Below are positions 39,234 through 52,649 of a stretch of 64,000 bases of DNA, one piece after another (the first letter of the stretch is position 1; each line of letters opens with the position of its first letter). Below the pieces are notes generated by a model, which worked only from the letters and a program-made list of their open reading frames with translations, ran no database searches and was not told where the DNA came from. The translations under genes and the position numbers were made by a program. The stretch lies in NCBI GenBank assembly GCA_022432975.1, contig CM039508.1:45163646-45227645 (forward strand), given 5' to 3'. This stretch comes from Begonia masoniana. Lineage: Eukaryota; Streptophyta; Magnoliopsida; Cucurbitales; Begoniaceae.

Positions 39234-41093
39234 TTGCCTAAGCAAAGAGGTCCGGATATTGGGCTCTAACATTTTTTGTCTTTCCCATGTGGCTTCCTCC
39301 ACGTTATGATTGCGCCACAAAACTTTAACTAATGGGACCACCTTGTTGCGCAATACTTTGACTGAGGTATCCAGAATCTGTATGGGCCTTTCTTCATATG
39401 TCAGCGTCGGCATTATATCAAAGTCCACATGTTCCACGATCTGAGTTGGATCTCGTACACATTTCCTCAGCATCGACACGTGAAAAACATTGTGTACTCC
39501 TTCCATAGACGTAGGTAACTGTAGTCTGTACGCCACGCTTCCCACACGCTTCAAGATGGGAAAAGGGCCAATGAACCTTGGGCTTAGCTTCCCTTTCTTT
39601 CCAAACCTCATCACGCCCTTGAAAGGTGACACCTTCAAGAATACTTCATCACCTTCAGCAAACTCTAAATCTCTTCTCCGATGGTCTGCATAGCTCTTCT
39701 GTCGACTTTGTGCAGCCTGGATTCTTTGCTTGATCGCCGTTATTACCTCAGACATCTGTTGCAGTATTTCGGGGCCGATAAGCTTGGTTTCTCCGACTTC
39801 ATCCCAACATAATGGGGATCTACACTTCCTGCCATAAAGTGCTTCATATGGAGCCATACCGATCGTAGCCTGGTAGCTATTGTTGTAAGCAAACTCCACA
39901 AGTGGAAGGTATCTACTCCAAGGAGCATGAAATTCCAGCACGCACGATCTTAGCATATCCTCCAATGTCTGAATCGTTCTCTCAGATTGTCCATCCGTCT
40001 GTGGGTGAAATGCCGTGCTGAAGTCCAATCTAGTGCCCAAGGAGCTTTGCAAACTTTTCCAAAACCTGGAAGTGAATCTGGGATCACGGTCTGAGACAAT
40101 CGACACCGGAATACCATGCAGCTTGACAATCTCACTAATATAAAGCTCAGCATACTGATCCATGGAGAATGTCGTCTTCACAGGTAGAAAATGGGCCGAC
40201 TTCGTTAATCTGTCCACTATGACCCAAATGCTATTATGGCCTTTAACTGTTCTTGGCAGACCAACAACGAAGTCCATTGTAACGTTCTCCCGTTTCCATT
40301 CGGGAATCGGAAGAGGTTGAAGCGTTCCACTTGGTCGTTGATGTTCAGCTTTGACCTGTTGGCATATCATACAAGACTCCACATATTTTGCCACTTCATT
40401 CTTCATATTCGGCCACCAGAAGTGAAGTTTCAAATCCTGGTACATCTTCGTGCTTCCAGGATGCACAGAGAAAGGAGATGAGTGGGCTTCCGATAAGATG
40501 TGCTTCCGTAGCTCTTCGTCTTTCGGAACATACCATCTGTTTTTGAACTTTAGAACTCCATCTCCCGAATAACTGAAATCGGAAGAAGCCATTGGTACTT
40601 TGCTCACCATATCAGCCATCTCTTTTGAATTGGTCTTCTGAGCTTCTTTAATTCGGTCCAGGACGGTAGGTCGTAGCGTCAAATCTGCTAGTATGGCCGA
40701 TAGCCCAGAAACCATCTCCATATCGAACTTCTGTATCTCCGTCCTCAAAGGCATTGATACGGCCGACATAACTGGTTGCATGGTAGCTGGCATCCTGCTC
40801 AGTGCATCAGCTACCACATTAGCTTTACCAGGATGGTATTTGATCTCAACATCGTAATCTTTCACAAATTCTAACCACCGCCTTTGTCTCATATTCAACT
40901 CTTTCTGAGTAAAGAGGTACTTCAAACTCTTGTGGTCAGAAAACACCTCACATGACTGTCCATATAGGTGGTGTCTCCATACTTTCAGCGCAAATACAAC
41001 TGCCGCTAACTCAAGGTCGTGAGTAGGGTAGTTTTGTTCATGGTTCTTCAACTGTCTTGATGCGTATGCTACCACTTTACCCTCTTGCATCAA
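39234..41093 (-). pseudogene. Gypsy RNase H end and integrase, second copy
   Basis: Continuous frame covering the RNase H end ([20 protein letters not shown], then [12 protein letters not shown]), integrase zinc site (H-x-H with [11 protein letters not shown]), core motifs [37 protein letters not shown], and the tail [16 protein letters not shown]. It lacks the stops seen in the first copy. A 1-bp loss near 39280 shifts the last ~15 codons, and a ~20-bp deletion near 41095 cuts it from the RT frame. Confidence 0.92.
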
Positions 41094-41943
41094 TACGCAT
41101 CACAGTATACGCTGAATTTGCCATCTTCAACTGGCAATACTAACAGAGGAGCAGTGGTTAATTTCTGCTTAAGTGTCTGAAAGCTCTCCTCACATGCTTC
41201 AGACCACTTGAACTTGATTTCCTTCCTTGTTAAGCTGGTCATAGGCTTCGCGATCACAGAAAACCCCTTGATGAATTTCCTGTAATAACCAGCTAGCCCG
41301 ATAAAGCTTCGTACTTCACTTGCATTTCTCGGCCTGGGCCAATCCCTCACAGCCTGAATCTTGGCCGGGTCCACAGATACTCCTTCAGCAGACACCATGT
41401 GGCCCAAGAAATTAATCTTGTTTAACCAGAACTCACACTTTGACAGCTTGGCATATAATTGATGTTGCTTTAGGATTGACAGTACCATAGCCAAGTGTTT
41501 CCCATGCTCAGCCACACTCCTGGAATAAACCAGAATGTCGTCGATGAAAACGATCACAAATTTATCCAAGACATCATGGAATATCCTGTTCACTAGGTCC
41601 ATAAATGCTGCCGGAGCATTAGTCAACCCTAACGACATCACCAAGAACTCGTAGTGCCCGTACCGGGTTCTGAAGGCAGTCTTTGGAATATCCTCAGCTC
41701 TGACCTTCAACTGGTAATAGCCGGAGCGTAAGTCAATCTTAGAAAATACCCGAGCCCCTGTAGCTGATCAAACAAATCGTCAATTCTTGGCAACGGGTAC
41801 TTATTCTTGATAGTCAACTTGTTCAGCTCACGGTAGTCAATACACATCCGTAGGGACCCATCCTTCTTCTTGACAAACAAGACGGGAGCACCCCACGGAG
41901 AGAAGCTAGGGCGCACAAAACCCTTGTCCATTAATTCTTTCAA
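41090..41943 (-). pseudogene. Gypsy reverse transcriptase, second copy
   Basis: Two overlapping frames (41707-41943, 41090-41710) separated by a 1-bp loss near 41757. Shows [39 protein letters not shown], and an intact FIDDILVYS, unlike the first copy (FIDN). It ends at YCDA, where ~20 bp are missing compared with the first copy. Confidence 0.9.
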
Positions 41944-42549
41944 CGAGCCTTCAACTCCTTCAGTTCAATTGGTGCATACGGTACGGATTCTTCGATACTG
42001 GTTCCGCACCAGGATACACATCGATTTCAAACTCGATGTCACGATCAGGTGGCAATCCCGGAAGTCATCTAAGAAAACCTCTGAGAGTCCAGGACTACCG
42101 GAATGTTTGAAGTTCCACCTCATTTTGCCTTTGAACATCCACAACGTGGGCAAGAAATCCGATGCATCCTGACTTCATCAGTCGTTGAGCTTTCAAGGAA
42201 ATATCACAGGCATACGGTGTTTCTTCGGTACTGCCTGATAAGAGAATTCTACTTCATTTGGGCGCTTAAATGACACAAGCCCGGACCTACAGTTGATGGT
42301 GGCATAATGTCTAAATAGCCAGTCCATCCCCAGAATGACATCGTACCCTTTCATACCGATGACGATAAGATCGGCATAAAATTTCTGGTCTCCCACTGAC
42401 ACTATATCACCCCGTACAACCTGCTCAGAGTGCATAAACTCTCCGGACGGTAGCATAACGCTGTAGGGCTGATCTGAGGACGTACTACAAAATTTTTGTC
42501 TAACTACAAAGTCCATGGCCACAAACGAATGTGTGGCCCCATGTCCCAC
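41944..42549 (-). pseudogene. Gypsy protease and linker, second copy
   Basis: Protease region reads [13 protein letters not shown] with the DTG just before it lost to a 1-bp change near 42540; [19 protein letters not shown] follows. Between 41944 and 42200 at least five single-base losses relative to the first copy scatter the frame. Confidence 0.85.
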
Positions 42550-43250
42550 AAGGTATAAGCAGGCACATTACATACTAATATTGTACCTGTAATTGCTGTG
42601 TGCTGATCAGCATTATCGACGTCCTCCATCATTGCAAACACTCTAGGCATAGCACCAACAGGCCTTGTGTCAGGCACTGGACAATTCCGGACTTGATGGC
42701 CTTCTTTACCACACCGGAAACATTGACCAGTAAAGAGCCTGCAGTCTCCTGTATGATTCTTCTGGCAACGTGGGCAGACAGGAGGCTGAGGAGCTCCCAT
42801 AGGTCTCTTCCCTTTGTCCTGGTAAGTAAGGGTCTCATTGGGCCTTTTAATGCCCCTGTTCTGTTGCTGTTGAGGATGTACATTCTGAATCTTTTGTTGT
42901 TGTTGTTGAGGAGTATTTCTTATAATTCCTCTCGGTGGTTCTCTCTGTCTCTGGGACTTTATTTCTAAGGCCTCCAGTTGATAAGCCTTGGCCACCACTT
43001 TCACATATGGTGCCTCATCAAAACCTCCAGTCGTGATTCCTCGCAGAAGGTCCATCTTTAAACCTTGAATAAACTGGTGCACCTTGTTCTCATCAGTGGC
43101 CACCATGTGTGTTGCATATCGGGATAGCAACTCAAATTTCTGAACATACTCGGCCACAGATCCATATGTCTCAGCTGAGAAAGCAGAAAACTCAAGTAAC
43201 TTCTCCTTTCTCACTCCTCGGTCAAAGTACTTATCGTAGAAAATCCCCTG
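42504..43250 (-). pseudogene. Gypsy gag, C-terminal two-thirds, second copy
   Basis: [40 protein letters not shown], a Gln-rich stretch, and CCHC knuckle [14 protein letters not shown]. The frame starts within gag: at 43250 the sequence switches directly to satellite, so about 100 N-terminal codons, the leader and the PBS are absent. Confidence 0.9.
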
Positions 43251-46200
43251 GATGACTAAAATGTGAACAGTGACCGGATGACTAAAATTGTGAACAGTGA
43301 CGGATGACTAAAAATGTGAACAGTGACCGGATGACTAAAAATGTGAACAGTGACCGGATGACTAAAATTGTGAACAGTGACCGGATGACTAAAAATGTGA
43401 ACAGTGACGGATGACTAAAATTGTGAACAGTGACCGGATGACTAAAAATGTGAACAGTGACCGGATGACTAAAAATGTGAACAGTGACGGATGACTAAAA
43501 ATGTGAACAGTGACGGATGACTAAAAATGTGAACAGTGACCGGATTGGTTAAAAATGTGAACAGTGACGGATGACTAAAATTGTGAACAGTGACGGATGA
43601 CTAAAAATGTGAACAGTGACCGGATGACTAAAATTGTGAACAGTGACCGGATGACTAAAAATGTGAACAGTGACGGATGACTAAAATTGTGAACAGTGAC
43701 CGGATGACTAAAAATGTGAACAGTGACCGGATGACTAAAATTGTGAACAGTGACCGGATGACTAAAATTGTGAACAGTGACGGATGACTAAAAATGTGAA
43801 CAGTGACCGGATTGGTTAAAAATGTGAACAGTGACGGATGACTAAAATTGTGAACAGTGACCGGATTGGTTAAAAATGTGAACAGTGACCGGATGACTAA
43901 AAATGTGAACAGTGACGGATGACTAAAAATGTGAACAGTGACCGGATGACTAAAATTGTGAACAGTGACCGGATGACTAAAAATGTGAACAGTGACGGAT
44001 GACTAAAAATGTGAACAGTGACCGGATGACTAAAATTGTGAACAGTGACCGGATTGGTTAAAAATGTGAACAGTGACGGATGACTAAAATTGTGAACAGT
44101 GACCGGATTGGTTAAAAATGTGAACAGTGACGGATGACTAAAATTGTGAACAGTGACCGGATTGGTTAAAAATGTGAACAGTGACCGGATTGGTTAAAAA
44201 TGTGAACAGTGACCGGATTGGTTAAAAATGTGAACAGTGACCGGATGACTAAAATTGTGAACAGTGACCGGATGACTAAAAATGTGAACAGTGACGGATG
44301 ACTAAAATTGTGAACAGTGACCGGATTGGTTAAAAATGTGAACAGTGACCGGATGACTAAAAATGTGAACAGTGACGGATGACTAAAAATGTGAACAGTG
44401 ACCGGATGACTAAAATTGTGAACAGTGACCGGATGACTAAAATTGTGAACAGTGACCGGATGACTAAAAATGTGAACAGTGACCGGATGACTAAAAATGT
44501 GAACAGTGACGGATGACTAAAATTGTGAACAGTGACGGATGACTAAAATTGTGAACAGTGACCGGATGACTAAAAATGTGAACAGTGACCGGATGACTAA
44601 AAATGTGAACAGTGACCGGATGACTAAAAATGTGAACAGTGACGGATGACTAAAATTGTGAACAGTGACCGGATTGGTTAAAAATGTGAACAGTGACCGG
44701 ATGACTAAAAATGTGAACAGTGACCGGATGACTAAAAATGTGAACAGTGACCGGATGACTAAAAATGTGAACAGTGACGGATGACTAAAAATGTGAACAG
44801 TGACCGGATGACTAAAAATGTGAACAGTGACGGATGACTAAAATTGTGAACAGTGACGGATGACTAAAAATGTGAACAGTGACGGATGACTAAAAATGTG
44901 AACAGTGACCGGATGACTAAAAATGTGAACAGTGACCGGATTGGTTAAAAATGTGAACAGTGACGGATGACTAAAATTGTGAACAGTGACCGGATTGGTT
45001 AAAAATGTGAACAGTGACCGGATTGGTTAAAAATGTGAACAGTGACCGGATGACTAAAAATGTGAACAGTGACGGATGACTAAAAATGTGAACAGTGACC
45101 GGATGACTAAAAATGTGAACAGTGACCGGATGACTAAAATTGTGAACAGTGACGGATGACTAAAATTGTGAACAGTGACCGGATTGGTTAAAAATGTGAA
45201 CAGTGACCGGATTGGTTAAAAATGTGAACAGTGACGGATGACTAAAAATGTGAACAGTGACCGGATGACTAAAAATGTGAACAGTGACCGGATTGGTTAA
45301 AAATGTGAACAGTGACCGGATGACTAAAAATGTGAACAGTGACGGATGACTAAAAATGTGAACAGTGACGGATGACTAAAAATGTGAACAGTGACCGGAT
45401 GACTAAAAATGTGAACAGTGACCGGATGACTAAAATTGTGAACAGTGACGGATGACTAAAAATGTGAACAGTGACCGGATTGGTTAAAAATGTGAACAGT
45501 GACGGATGACTAAAATTGTGAACAGTGACCGGATTGGTTAAAAATGTGAACAGTGACCGGATTGGTTAAAAATGTGAACAGTGACGGATGACTAAAAATG
45601 TGAACAGTGACGGATGACTAAAATTGTGAACAGTGACCGGATTGGTTAAAAATGTGAACAGTGACCGGATGACTAAAATTGTGAACAGTGACCGGATGAC
45701 TAAAAATGTGAACAGTGACCGGATGACTAAAAATGTGAACAGTGACCGGATGACTAAAAATGTGAACAGTGACCGGATGACTAAAAATGTGAACAGTGAC
45801 CGGATGACTAAAATTGTGAACAGTGACGGATGACTAAAATTGTGAACAGTGACCGGATTGGTTAAAAATGTGAACAGTGACCGGATTGGTTAAAAATGTG
45901 AACAGTGACCGGATGACTAAAATTGTGAACAGTGACCGGATGACTAAAAATGTGAACAGTGACCGGATTGGTTAAAAATGTGAACAGTGACCGGATGACT
46001 AAAAATGTGAACAGTGACGGATGACTAAAAATGTGAACAGTGACGGATGACTAAAAATGTGAACAGTGACCGGATGACTAAAAATGTGAACAGTGACCGG
46101 ATGACTAAAATTGTGAACAGTGACGGATGACTAAAAATGTGAACAGTGACCGGATTGGTTAAAAATGTGAACAGTGACGGATGACTAAAATTGTGAACAG

Positions 46201-47379
46201 TGACCGGATTGGTTAAAAATGTGAACAGTGACCGGATTGGTTAAAAATGTGAACAGTGACGGATGACTAAAATTGTGAACAGTGACGGATGACTAAAATT
46301 GTGAACAGTGACCGGATTGGTTAAAAATGTGAACAGTGACCGGATGACTAAAATTGTGAACAGTGACCGGATGACTAAAAATGTGAACAGTGACCGGATG
46401 ACTAAAAATGTGAACAGTGACCGGATGACTAAAATTGTGAACAGTGACCGGATGACTAAAAATGTGAACAGTGACCGGATGACTAAAATTGTGAACAGTG
46501 ACGGATGACTAAAATTGTGAACAGTGACCGGATTGGTTAAAAATGTGAACAGTGACCGGATTGGTTAAAAATGTGAACAGTGACGGATGACTAAAATTGT
46601 GAACAGTGACGGATGACTAAAAATGTGAACAGTGACCGGATTGGTTAAAAATGTGAACAGTGACGGATGACTAAAAATGTGAACAGTGACGGATGACTAA
46701 AAATGTGAACAGTGACGGATGACTAAAAATGTGAACAGTGACGGATGACTAAAAATGTGAACAGTGACCGGATTGGTTAAAAATGTGAACAGTGACCGGA
46801 TGACTAAAAATGTGAACAGTGACGGATGACTAAAAATGTGAACAGTGACCGGATTGGTTAAAAATGTGAACAGTGACCGGATTGGTTAAAAATGTGAACA
46901 GTGACCGGATGACTAAAAATGTGAACAGTGACGGATGACTAAAAATGTGAACAGTGACCGGATTGGTTAAAAATGTGAACAGTGACGGATGACTAAAAAT
47001 GTGAACAGTGACCGGATTGGTTAAAAATGTGAACAGTGACGGATGACTAAAAATGTGAACAGTGACCGGATGACTAAAATTGTGAACAGTGACCGGATTG
47101 GTTAAAAATGTGAACAGTGACCGGATGACTAAAAATGTGAACAGTGACCGGATTGGTTAAAAATGTGAACAGTGACCGGATGACTAAAAATGTGAACAGT
47201 GACGGATGACTAAAATTGTGAACAGTGACCGGATTGGTTAAAAATGTGAACAGTGACGGATGACTAAAAATGTGAACAGTGACCGGATGACTAAAAATGT
47301 GAACAGTGACGGATGGTTAAAAATGTGAACAGTGACCGGATTGGTTAAAAATGTGAACAGTGACCGGATGACTAAAAAT
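43251..47379 (+). repeat. 27/28-bp satellite array, right (~150 units)
   Basis: Same unit family as the left array, but with many 26-bp units (GACGG) throughout and none of the GATTTGTT type. It starts abruptly within the gag sequence at 43250. A longer-period repeat of about 675 bp is visible (45633 versus 46308). Confidence 0.97.
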
Positions 47380-49009
47380 TTAAAAGACAAAACTGGCAAC
47401 TTTTAACATGATTACATAAAACAAAAGTTGTGGAAACAGAATGTATGAAAACTTCAAACTTCAGAAAACGATTAAAACATGATTTTTGAACATATCGGGA
47501 AAAACACGACGGAATTTTAAGGAAAAACAAATTACATAGATGGCTCTAACATGACAGAAACTTAAGAAAAATCACACTACATGGATAGCTCTAAAACCAG
47601 AAGCTGTCCATGCACAGACTAACAGAAAATATTCCAAACGAATTCCAGAATACTTCAAACATAGTTCAACTGTCGAATACAGAGGTTTTAACAAGAGAAA
47701 GCTTAACCAACAGAATACCTTACATTATCTATATCCAACAGAATTTCATACAGAGTTTTCAACAACCAAAAATACAGAATCCTAACATAGTTTAAAAACC
47801 AAACACAGAATTCCAGTAGGGTTTACAGACATAGACTTTACTTTGAATACTTAAACCTCGGGACAGGATTTGTCTGGCTGCAGCAACCATCCCGTGAGCT
47901 CCTCCCCCAACTACATCAACTCGTCAGTTTGAGGATCAAGCTCCTCATCTGGAAAATCCATACCTACAACAGGAGTTCAACTATGAGCCTAGAGCTCAAT
48001 AAGAACATGAAATGCAATGCAGTGATGCATGGACTTTTGAAATACGTGAACATTACATTACTTAACATTGCGTTTCACTGGGCAGAAAAGGTATAAATGG
48101 GAGAAGGAGCTGGCGCAACAGGATGTACATGCCACTTTCAGGACATAACAGGAGTACTTGACAGGATGCCAGTCCTCGTCCACACTTAACCATACATTTT
48201 CTTTACAGGATTTTATCTTACTTATTTCAAAACCGGTGCTGAAAACATTTGCATGATTTTACAGGAAACGTGTATGCATGAATAAGTGAAATGCTTAAAC
48301 TTAACATTCACAGATGACAGAATGAATACAACAGGAAATAGAATATAACGGAAACACGTTTAACTTAAAACATAACCTAAAACCTATCTACCCGAACCAG
48401 ACCTAGTACCTCCGAGTTGTAGGGCCAACGTAGATGCATGAACTTACCTGTGGTCCGAAATGCAGTAAGCTTGAACGCACGAGCACCGTGGTTCACGAAC
48501 CTATAGCATGCATAAACGGACATTAACCCTAAAACATCACGAAACTAGCAAATAAATAAACTAAAATCGTTTTCTATCTAAGATGATTACCTTTGACCGA
48601 AAAGCAGGAGGAAAATCAGAGAAGGAAGAAACTCCTTGCGTTGGTTTTCTTCAACCAAAAGAGAGAAGCAGAGAGGGAAATGAGAGAGAGAGAGAGAGCA
48701 GAGAGGGCAATGTCTCATGTAGGAGGAAGAGAAGGAAATTGAATACATGGCTTGTCTTCTTCCACAAGTTTGCCAAGTGTCAATCATCCATTTGATTTCT
48801 CCCACCAACATTAATTTCTTCCTAATTTGCCCTTTCATTGGTTTTTAACTAAAACATTATTTAGTTTAATCGATTCGGTCTCACGAATCACCCTCGCTCG
48901 ATTAAACACATAGACAATTTTATTAAAAACAATCATTGCATTCATATCGGAGAAATTCTGCTTACATGTTCGGGGAATAATTACATAGGCAAAAATGCCT
49001 GGTGTTACA
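47380..49009 (-). repeat. Right LTR portion of second gypsy copy
   Basis: Carries the 668 bp lost in the left portion, (AG)8 at 48683-48698, and ends CTGGTGTTACA at 49009. Landmarks shared with family A: GGCTGCAGCAACCATCCCGT near 47876 and GTAGGGCCAACGTAG near 48419. Confidence 0.88.
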
Positions 49010-49137
49010 GAATCAGAAGCATTGTCAGAATTAGAAACATTGTCTAGAGCTGGAACACCCTTAGGAACACCATCCAAAACATTAACCTGATCACCTGCCA
49101 GAAGCTTATAGCTATTCCTAATCTCTTCCATATCCAT
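49010..49137 (-). pseudogene. Copia 3' region coding remnant
   Basis: A frame reading MDMEEIRNSYKLLAGDQVNV, LDGVPKGVPALDNVSNSDN, cut at 49009 by the gypsy insertion. Position between RNase H and 3' LTR would suit the extra ORF of SIRE-type elements, but I recognise no domain. It contains a 12-nt-phased GGTGTTCC pair. Confidence 0.4.
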
Positions 49138-49895
49138 ATCAATAATTCGTTATCCCAAATCACAGCTTGTTGAGAATACAGAATATCCTAATTCAAACAA
49201 AGAAACGGAAGAGCTGACCTTTCATTCTTGCAATCGACATGATTCACAATCAATTCTCAAAGAAGTAAGAGGACGGTTTCTCATAGTAATCTTGTGCAGG
49301 TTAGCATACTTGACAGTAAGTTGCAAGCCAAAAAAATCTTTACCACGGGACCACACACGTCTGACACTACCAGTGTCATCAGTAATTATTTTGATAAAAT
49401 TGGGAGAAAAAAAATTCACAGAATCAACATAGTGGCAGCACAGATGTGTGTTGATCACAATAGGGAAGAACTCCAACAAATAACCCCCAGATGTGTGTTG
49501 ATCACAATAGGGAAGAACTCCAACAAATAACCCTTGAACTGGTCGAGAGAGATGAATAAAAAAATAGTCGTTGGAGTTTATGGAAATAAACCATAAATAC
49601 TTACTCAAATTGGAAAATAAATCCAAACTCTTCAAATAAGATGGGAAATAAACCCAATGATATATCTACGATCAAATCCCATAAAAATTGCCATCAATAT
49701 ATTTGAGAATAACTCCAAATTTCCATAAAAATCGCCGAAAGCTTCATAGAACCCCTTGTGTCATGTAGGAAGTTACAGACCAAAAATCTAAAAAGAAATA
49801 TTAGCACACAAAGAAATCCCTTCTTTTTCTTTTTCTTTTCCCCTTTTTTTTTAATGAAAGCAAATAAAAAAAACTTACAACACAGAAGAACCTCT
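49138..49895 (-). other. Copia 3' spacer, right part, with a 47-bp tandem duplication
   Basis: No domain recognised. 49441-49487 is repeated at 49488-49534 (CAGATGTGTGTTGATCACAA start). A pyrimidine/poly-T run at about 49818-49852 precedes the RNase H stop. Confidence 0.6.
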
Positions 49896-50794
49896 TCACA
49901 TGACACATAGGCCTAAGGCAGACGTCAATTCTTCAAATCTCACACCATCCAAAGCTTTGGTAAAAATATCGGCAATTTGTTTTTCCGTCACCATATGCTT
50001 CAAAGTAATAATTTTGTCTTCCACTAGAGATCGAATAAAATGATGTCGTATATCAATATGTTTTGTCCGAGAATGCTGAACAGGATTTTTAGAGATATTG
50101 ATAGCACTCAAATTATCACAATAAAGGGTCATGACGTCCTGTGTGACACCATAGTCTTTCATCATTTGTTTCATCCAAAGAAGCTGCGTACAACTGCTAC
50201 CTGCTGCAATATATTCTGCCTCGGCAGTAGACAGAGAAATAGAATTTTGCTTCTTGCTGAACCATGACACCAAGTTGTGTCCAACATAAAAACATCCACC
50301 CGAAGTGCTTTTTTGATCATCGGAACTACCTGCCCAGTCAGCATCACAATAACCCACCAGATTTACATTAGAGTCGAATGAATACCATATGCCATAATCA
50401 GTTGTTCCGCTAACATATTTGAGAATTCGCTTGACCAACACTAAGTGAGACTCCTTAGGATTTGCTTGAAATTGAGCACATAAACCCACGCTATAACAAA
50501 TATCTGGTCGGCTAGTAGTAAGATATAAGAGACTTCCAATCATACTTCTATATAAACGTGGATCAACAGCAATACCCTTCTCATCTTTGGAAATTTTCTC
50601 ATGTGTCCCAAATGGTGTTCTACTCGGTTGTGTATTATCGAGCTTAAATTGTTTCAATAAATTCTTGGCATATTTTGCTTGAGAGATAAAAATATCATTC
50701 TTCTCTTGCTGAATTTGAAGTCCAAGGAAATAAGTGAGTTATCCAACCATACTAATCTCAAATTCGCCGGTCATTTGAGCAAAAAATTCATCCA
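49896..50794 (-). pseudogene. Copia RT end and RNase H
   Basis: Frame from 50794 down with one stop (TAA 50739-50741, in VG*LTYFLGLQI where Glu is usual), then QAKYAKNLLKQFKLDN, RPDICYSVGLCAQFQANP, RNase H GYCDADWAGSSDDQKSTSGG, STAEAEYIAA, HSRTKHIDIRHHFIR, and stop at 49896-49898. Upstream RT continues beyond the inserted solo LTR at 52082. Confidence 0.93.
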
Positions 50795-50799
50795 CCATC

Positions 50800-52081
50800 T
50801 GTTGTGCCCCGTAGGCCCATCACACGATCACAGGTACATTCGCATGCTTTATCTAATTTATGTACTTACACACTTTACTCTTTTGCAGGTGACATTTCTT
50901 ACACCGACTTGGATAGCGTACTCACCGATGTAAATTGGGAGATGGAAGCTCAAGATCCGGAGCAACCGAAGCACGTCATTGCTTGGGAGACAAGGCTTGG
51001 AGAACTAGAAGCTCATATGGGAATTTGTCTTCCCGAGCATTGATTTTTATGTATTTTTATTTTGAAACTTATTGGGCAAACATTGGCCTTTTTGTTAAGA
51101 TTTTATATAAGCATGCATGTTAGGCATTTAGGGCTAGATGCTTGGTAGGGTAGATGTGGCTTGGTTTGGTTTTAATTGGCTTGAGAACCAAAGGAGTGGG
51201 TTAATGAAGAAAACCAGCTGCTGTGCATTGAAGAGAACCGAACCACTTGCTACTTGAAGAACCGGGCCGCTGCTGTTTTTGAAGAGAACCGAGTGAAGCT
51301 TCATTTTGTGAACCAGAACTCAGCGAAGGGGACCAGAGAAGCCGCGGCGACTGCACTCGAAGATGGAGGGGACCACTTCCGTTTTTGGCCCGAATCGTCG
51401 TCGCCTTCGTGTCGGAGAAGTTGCCGTGCAAGGAAACCGGTGAGTTGACATGAAAAAGGGCTACCCTCGAAGCCCTAGCGACAGAGGAATCTTGCCTGCT
51501 TCTTTTTCCCGCGCCTTCAACGGTTCTCGCCATTTTTCAAATGTTCTCCAGCCACTAGGATATAAATCATGGCAATTGGTGTCTGTAAATGTTGGTTCAG
51601 TTTATGAGAACAAGTAGACCGTTTCCCTAAGAGAGGAACAGCGAAGGCATTTCGCCGACAGGTGAGCTTCGGCTTTGCCGAATAGGAGACAGCCTCCTAG
51701 TTCAACAACCCAAGGTTGTTGTTGAACTCTAGCACCACTCTCCTCTCCTCCCTATCGAGGGCTGGAAACCAGAAGGAGGTGGACAGAACCGGTTCCTCAA
51801 GTCGACGCCTTCCTCTGGAAAAGCGTTCTGTCGGAGCTAAACATTAGTTAGCTGACCGACTTGAGGTTGTTTAAGTCTTGTTGAGTTAACTGGACCACGC
51901 CATTCATCTTACACACACTTCACTCGCACGACACTAATCTCACTAAAACTCTCTGATTCTTACTGTATTTTTGCACGTTTATTTTTCTGTTTTTGAGGTC
52001 ACTCAGTTTGGCCGAGCACCGGAGTAGCTAACGATCTCTTTAAGCTGTTGCAGGAGCTTATTTATGGCTTGACTCACAACA
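50800..52081. mobile_element. Solo LTR, family C (1282 bp), inside copia RT
   Basis: Begins TGTTGTGCCCCG and ends GACTCACAACA (7-bp inverted ends TGTTGTG/CACAACA), with exact 5-bp duplication CCATC (50795-50799 and 52082-52086). Removing it restores the copia RT reading frame just after YVDDIVFGS. Plus-strand frame near its left end reads PRRPITRSQ, then GT...TTTTGCAG intron-like borders, then YTDLDSVLTDVNWEMEAQD; PITRSQ-like words occur near the end of some gypsy pol proteins. Confidence 0.88.
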
Positions 52082-52630
52082 CCATCACTTGTGACACCGA
52101 GCCAAACACTATGTCGTCAACATAAATTTGGGCAAGTAAAAACTGACTTTTGGCACGGCGGACGAAAAGGGTTTTATCTACTCCCCCTCGCTCATATCCA
52201 TTGGATAATAAATATTGCATGAGTCATTCATACCACGCACGAGGAGCTTGTTTAAGCCCATATAACGCCTTCTTCAATTTATAGACATACTCGGGATGAT
52301 GAGGATCTTCAAAACCCTTTGGTTGAGCAACATAAACTTCTTCATTAAGAAAACCATTGAGAAACGCACTCTTCACATCCATTTGATATAGCTTGAACCG
52401 CATAACACAAGCAATAGCCAATAGAAGCCGAATCGATTCAAGACGAGCAACCGGAGCGAATGTTTCATCAAAATCAATTCCTTCAATTTGAGAATACCCT
52501 TGAGTAACTAGCCGAGCTTTGTTGCGAGTGATGTTGCCATGCTCATCACTTTTGTTCTTGTAGATCCACTTAGTACCAATAACATTCACATCGGGAGGAC
52601 ACGGTACTAAGTCCCAAACTTGATTTCGGG
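52082..52630 (-). pseudogene. Copia reverse transcriptase, N-terminal part
   Basis: [91 protein letters not shown], then a TGA (about 52224-52226, Arg usual), and on in frame to LAQIYVDDIVFGS. The YVDD catalytic pair is intact. Confidence 0.92.
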
Positions 52631-52649
52631 AGAATTGGCTGAGTTCTTC

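Noticed and set aside
48835..49137. A single 100-codon gene across the gypsy/copia border
   Set aside because: It fuses LTR sequence to copia 3' sequence; only 49010-49137 belongs to copia.
50802..50806. TTGTG as the target duplication of solo LTR C
   Set aside because: It also restores the RT frame, but the ends would not be TG...CA; CCATC gives proper TG/CA ends with 7-bp inverted termini.
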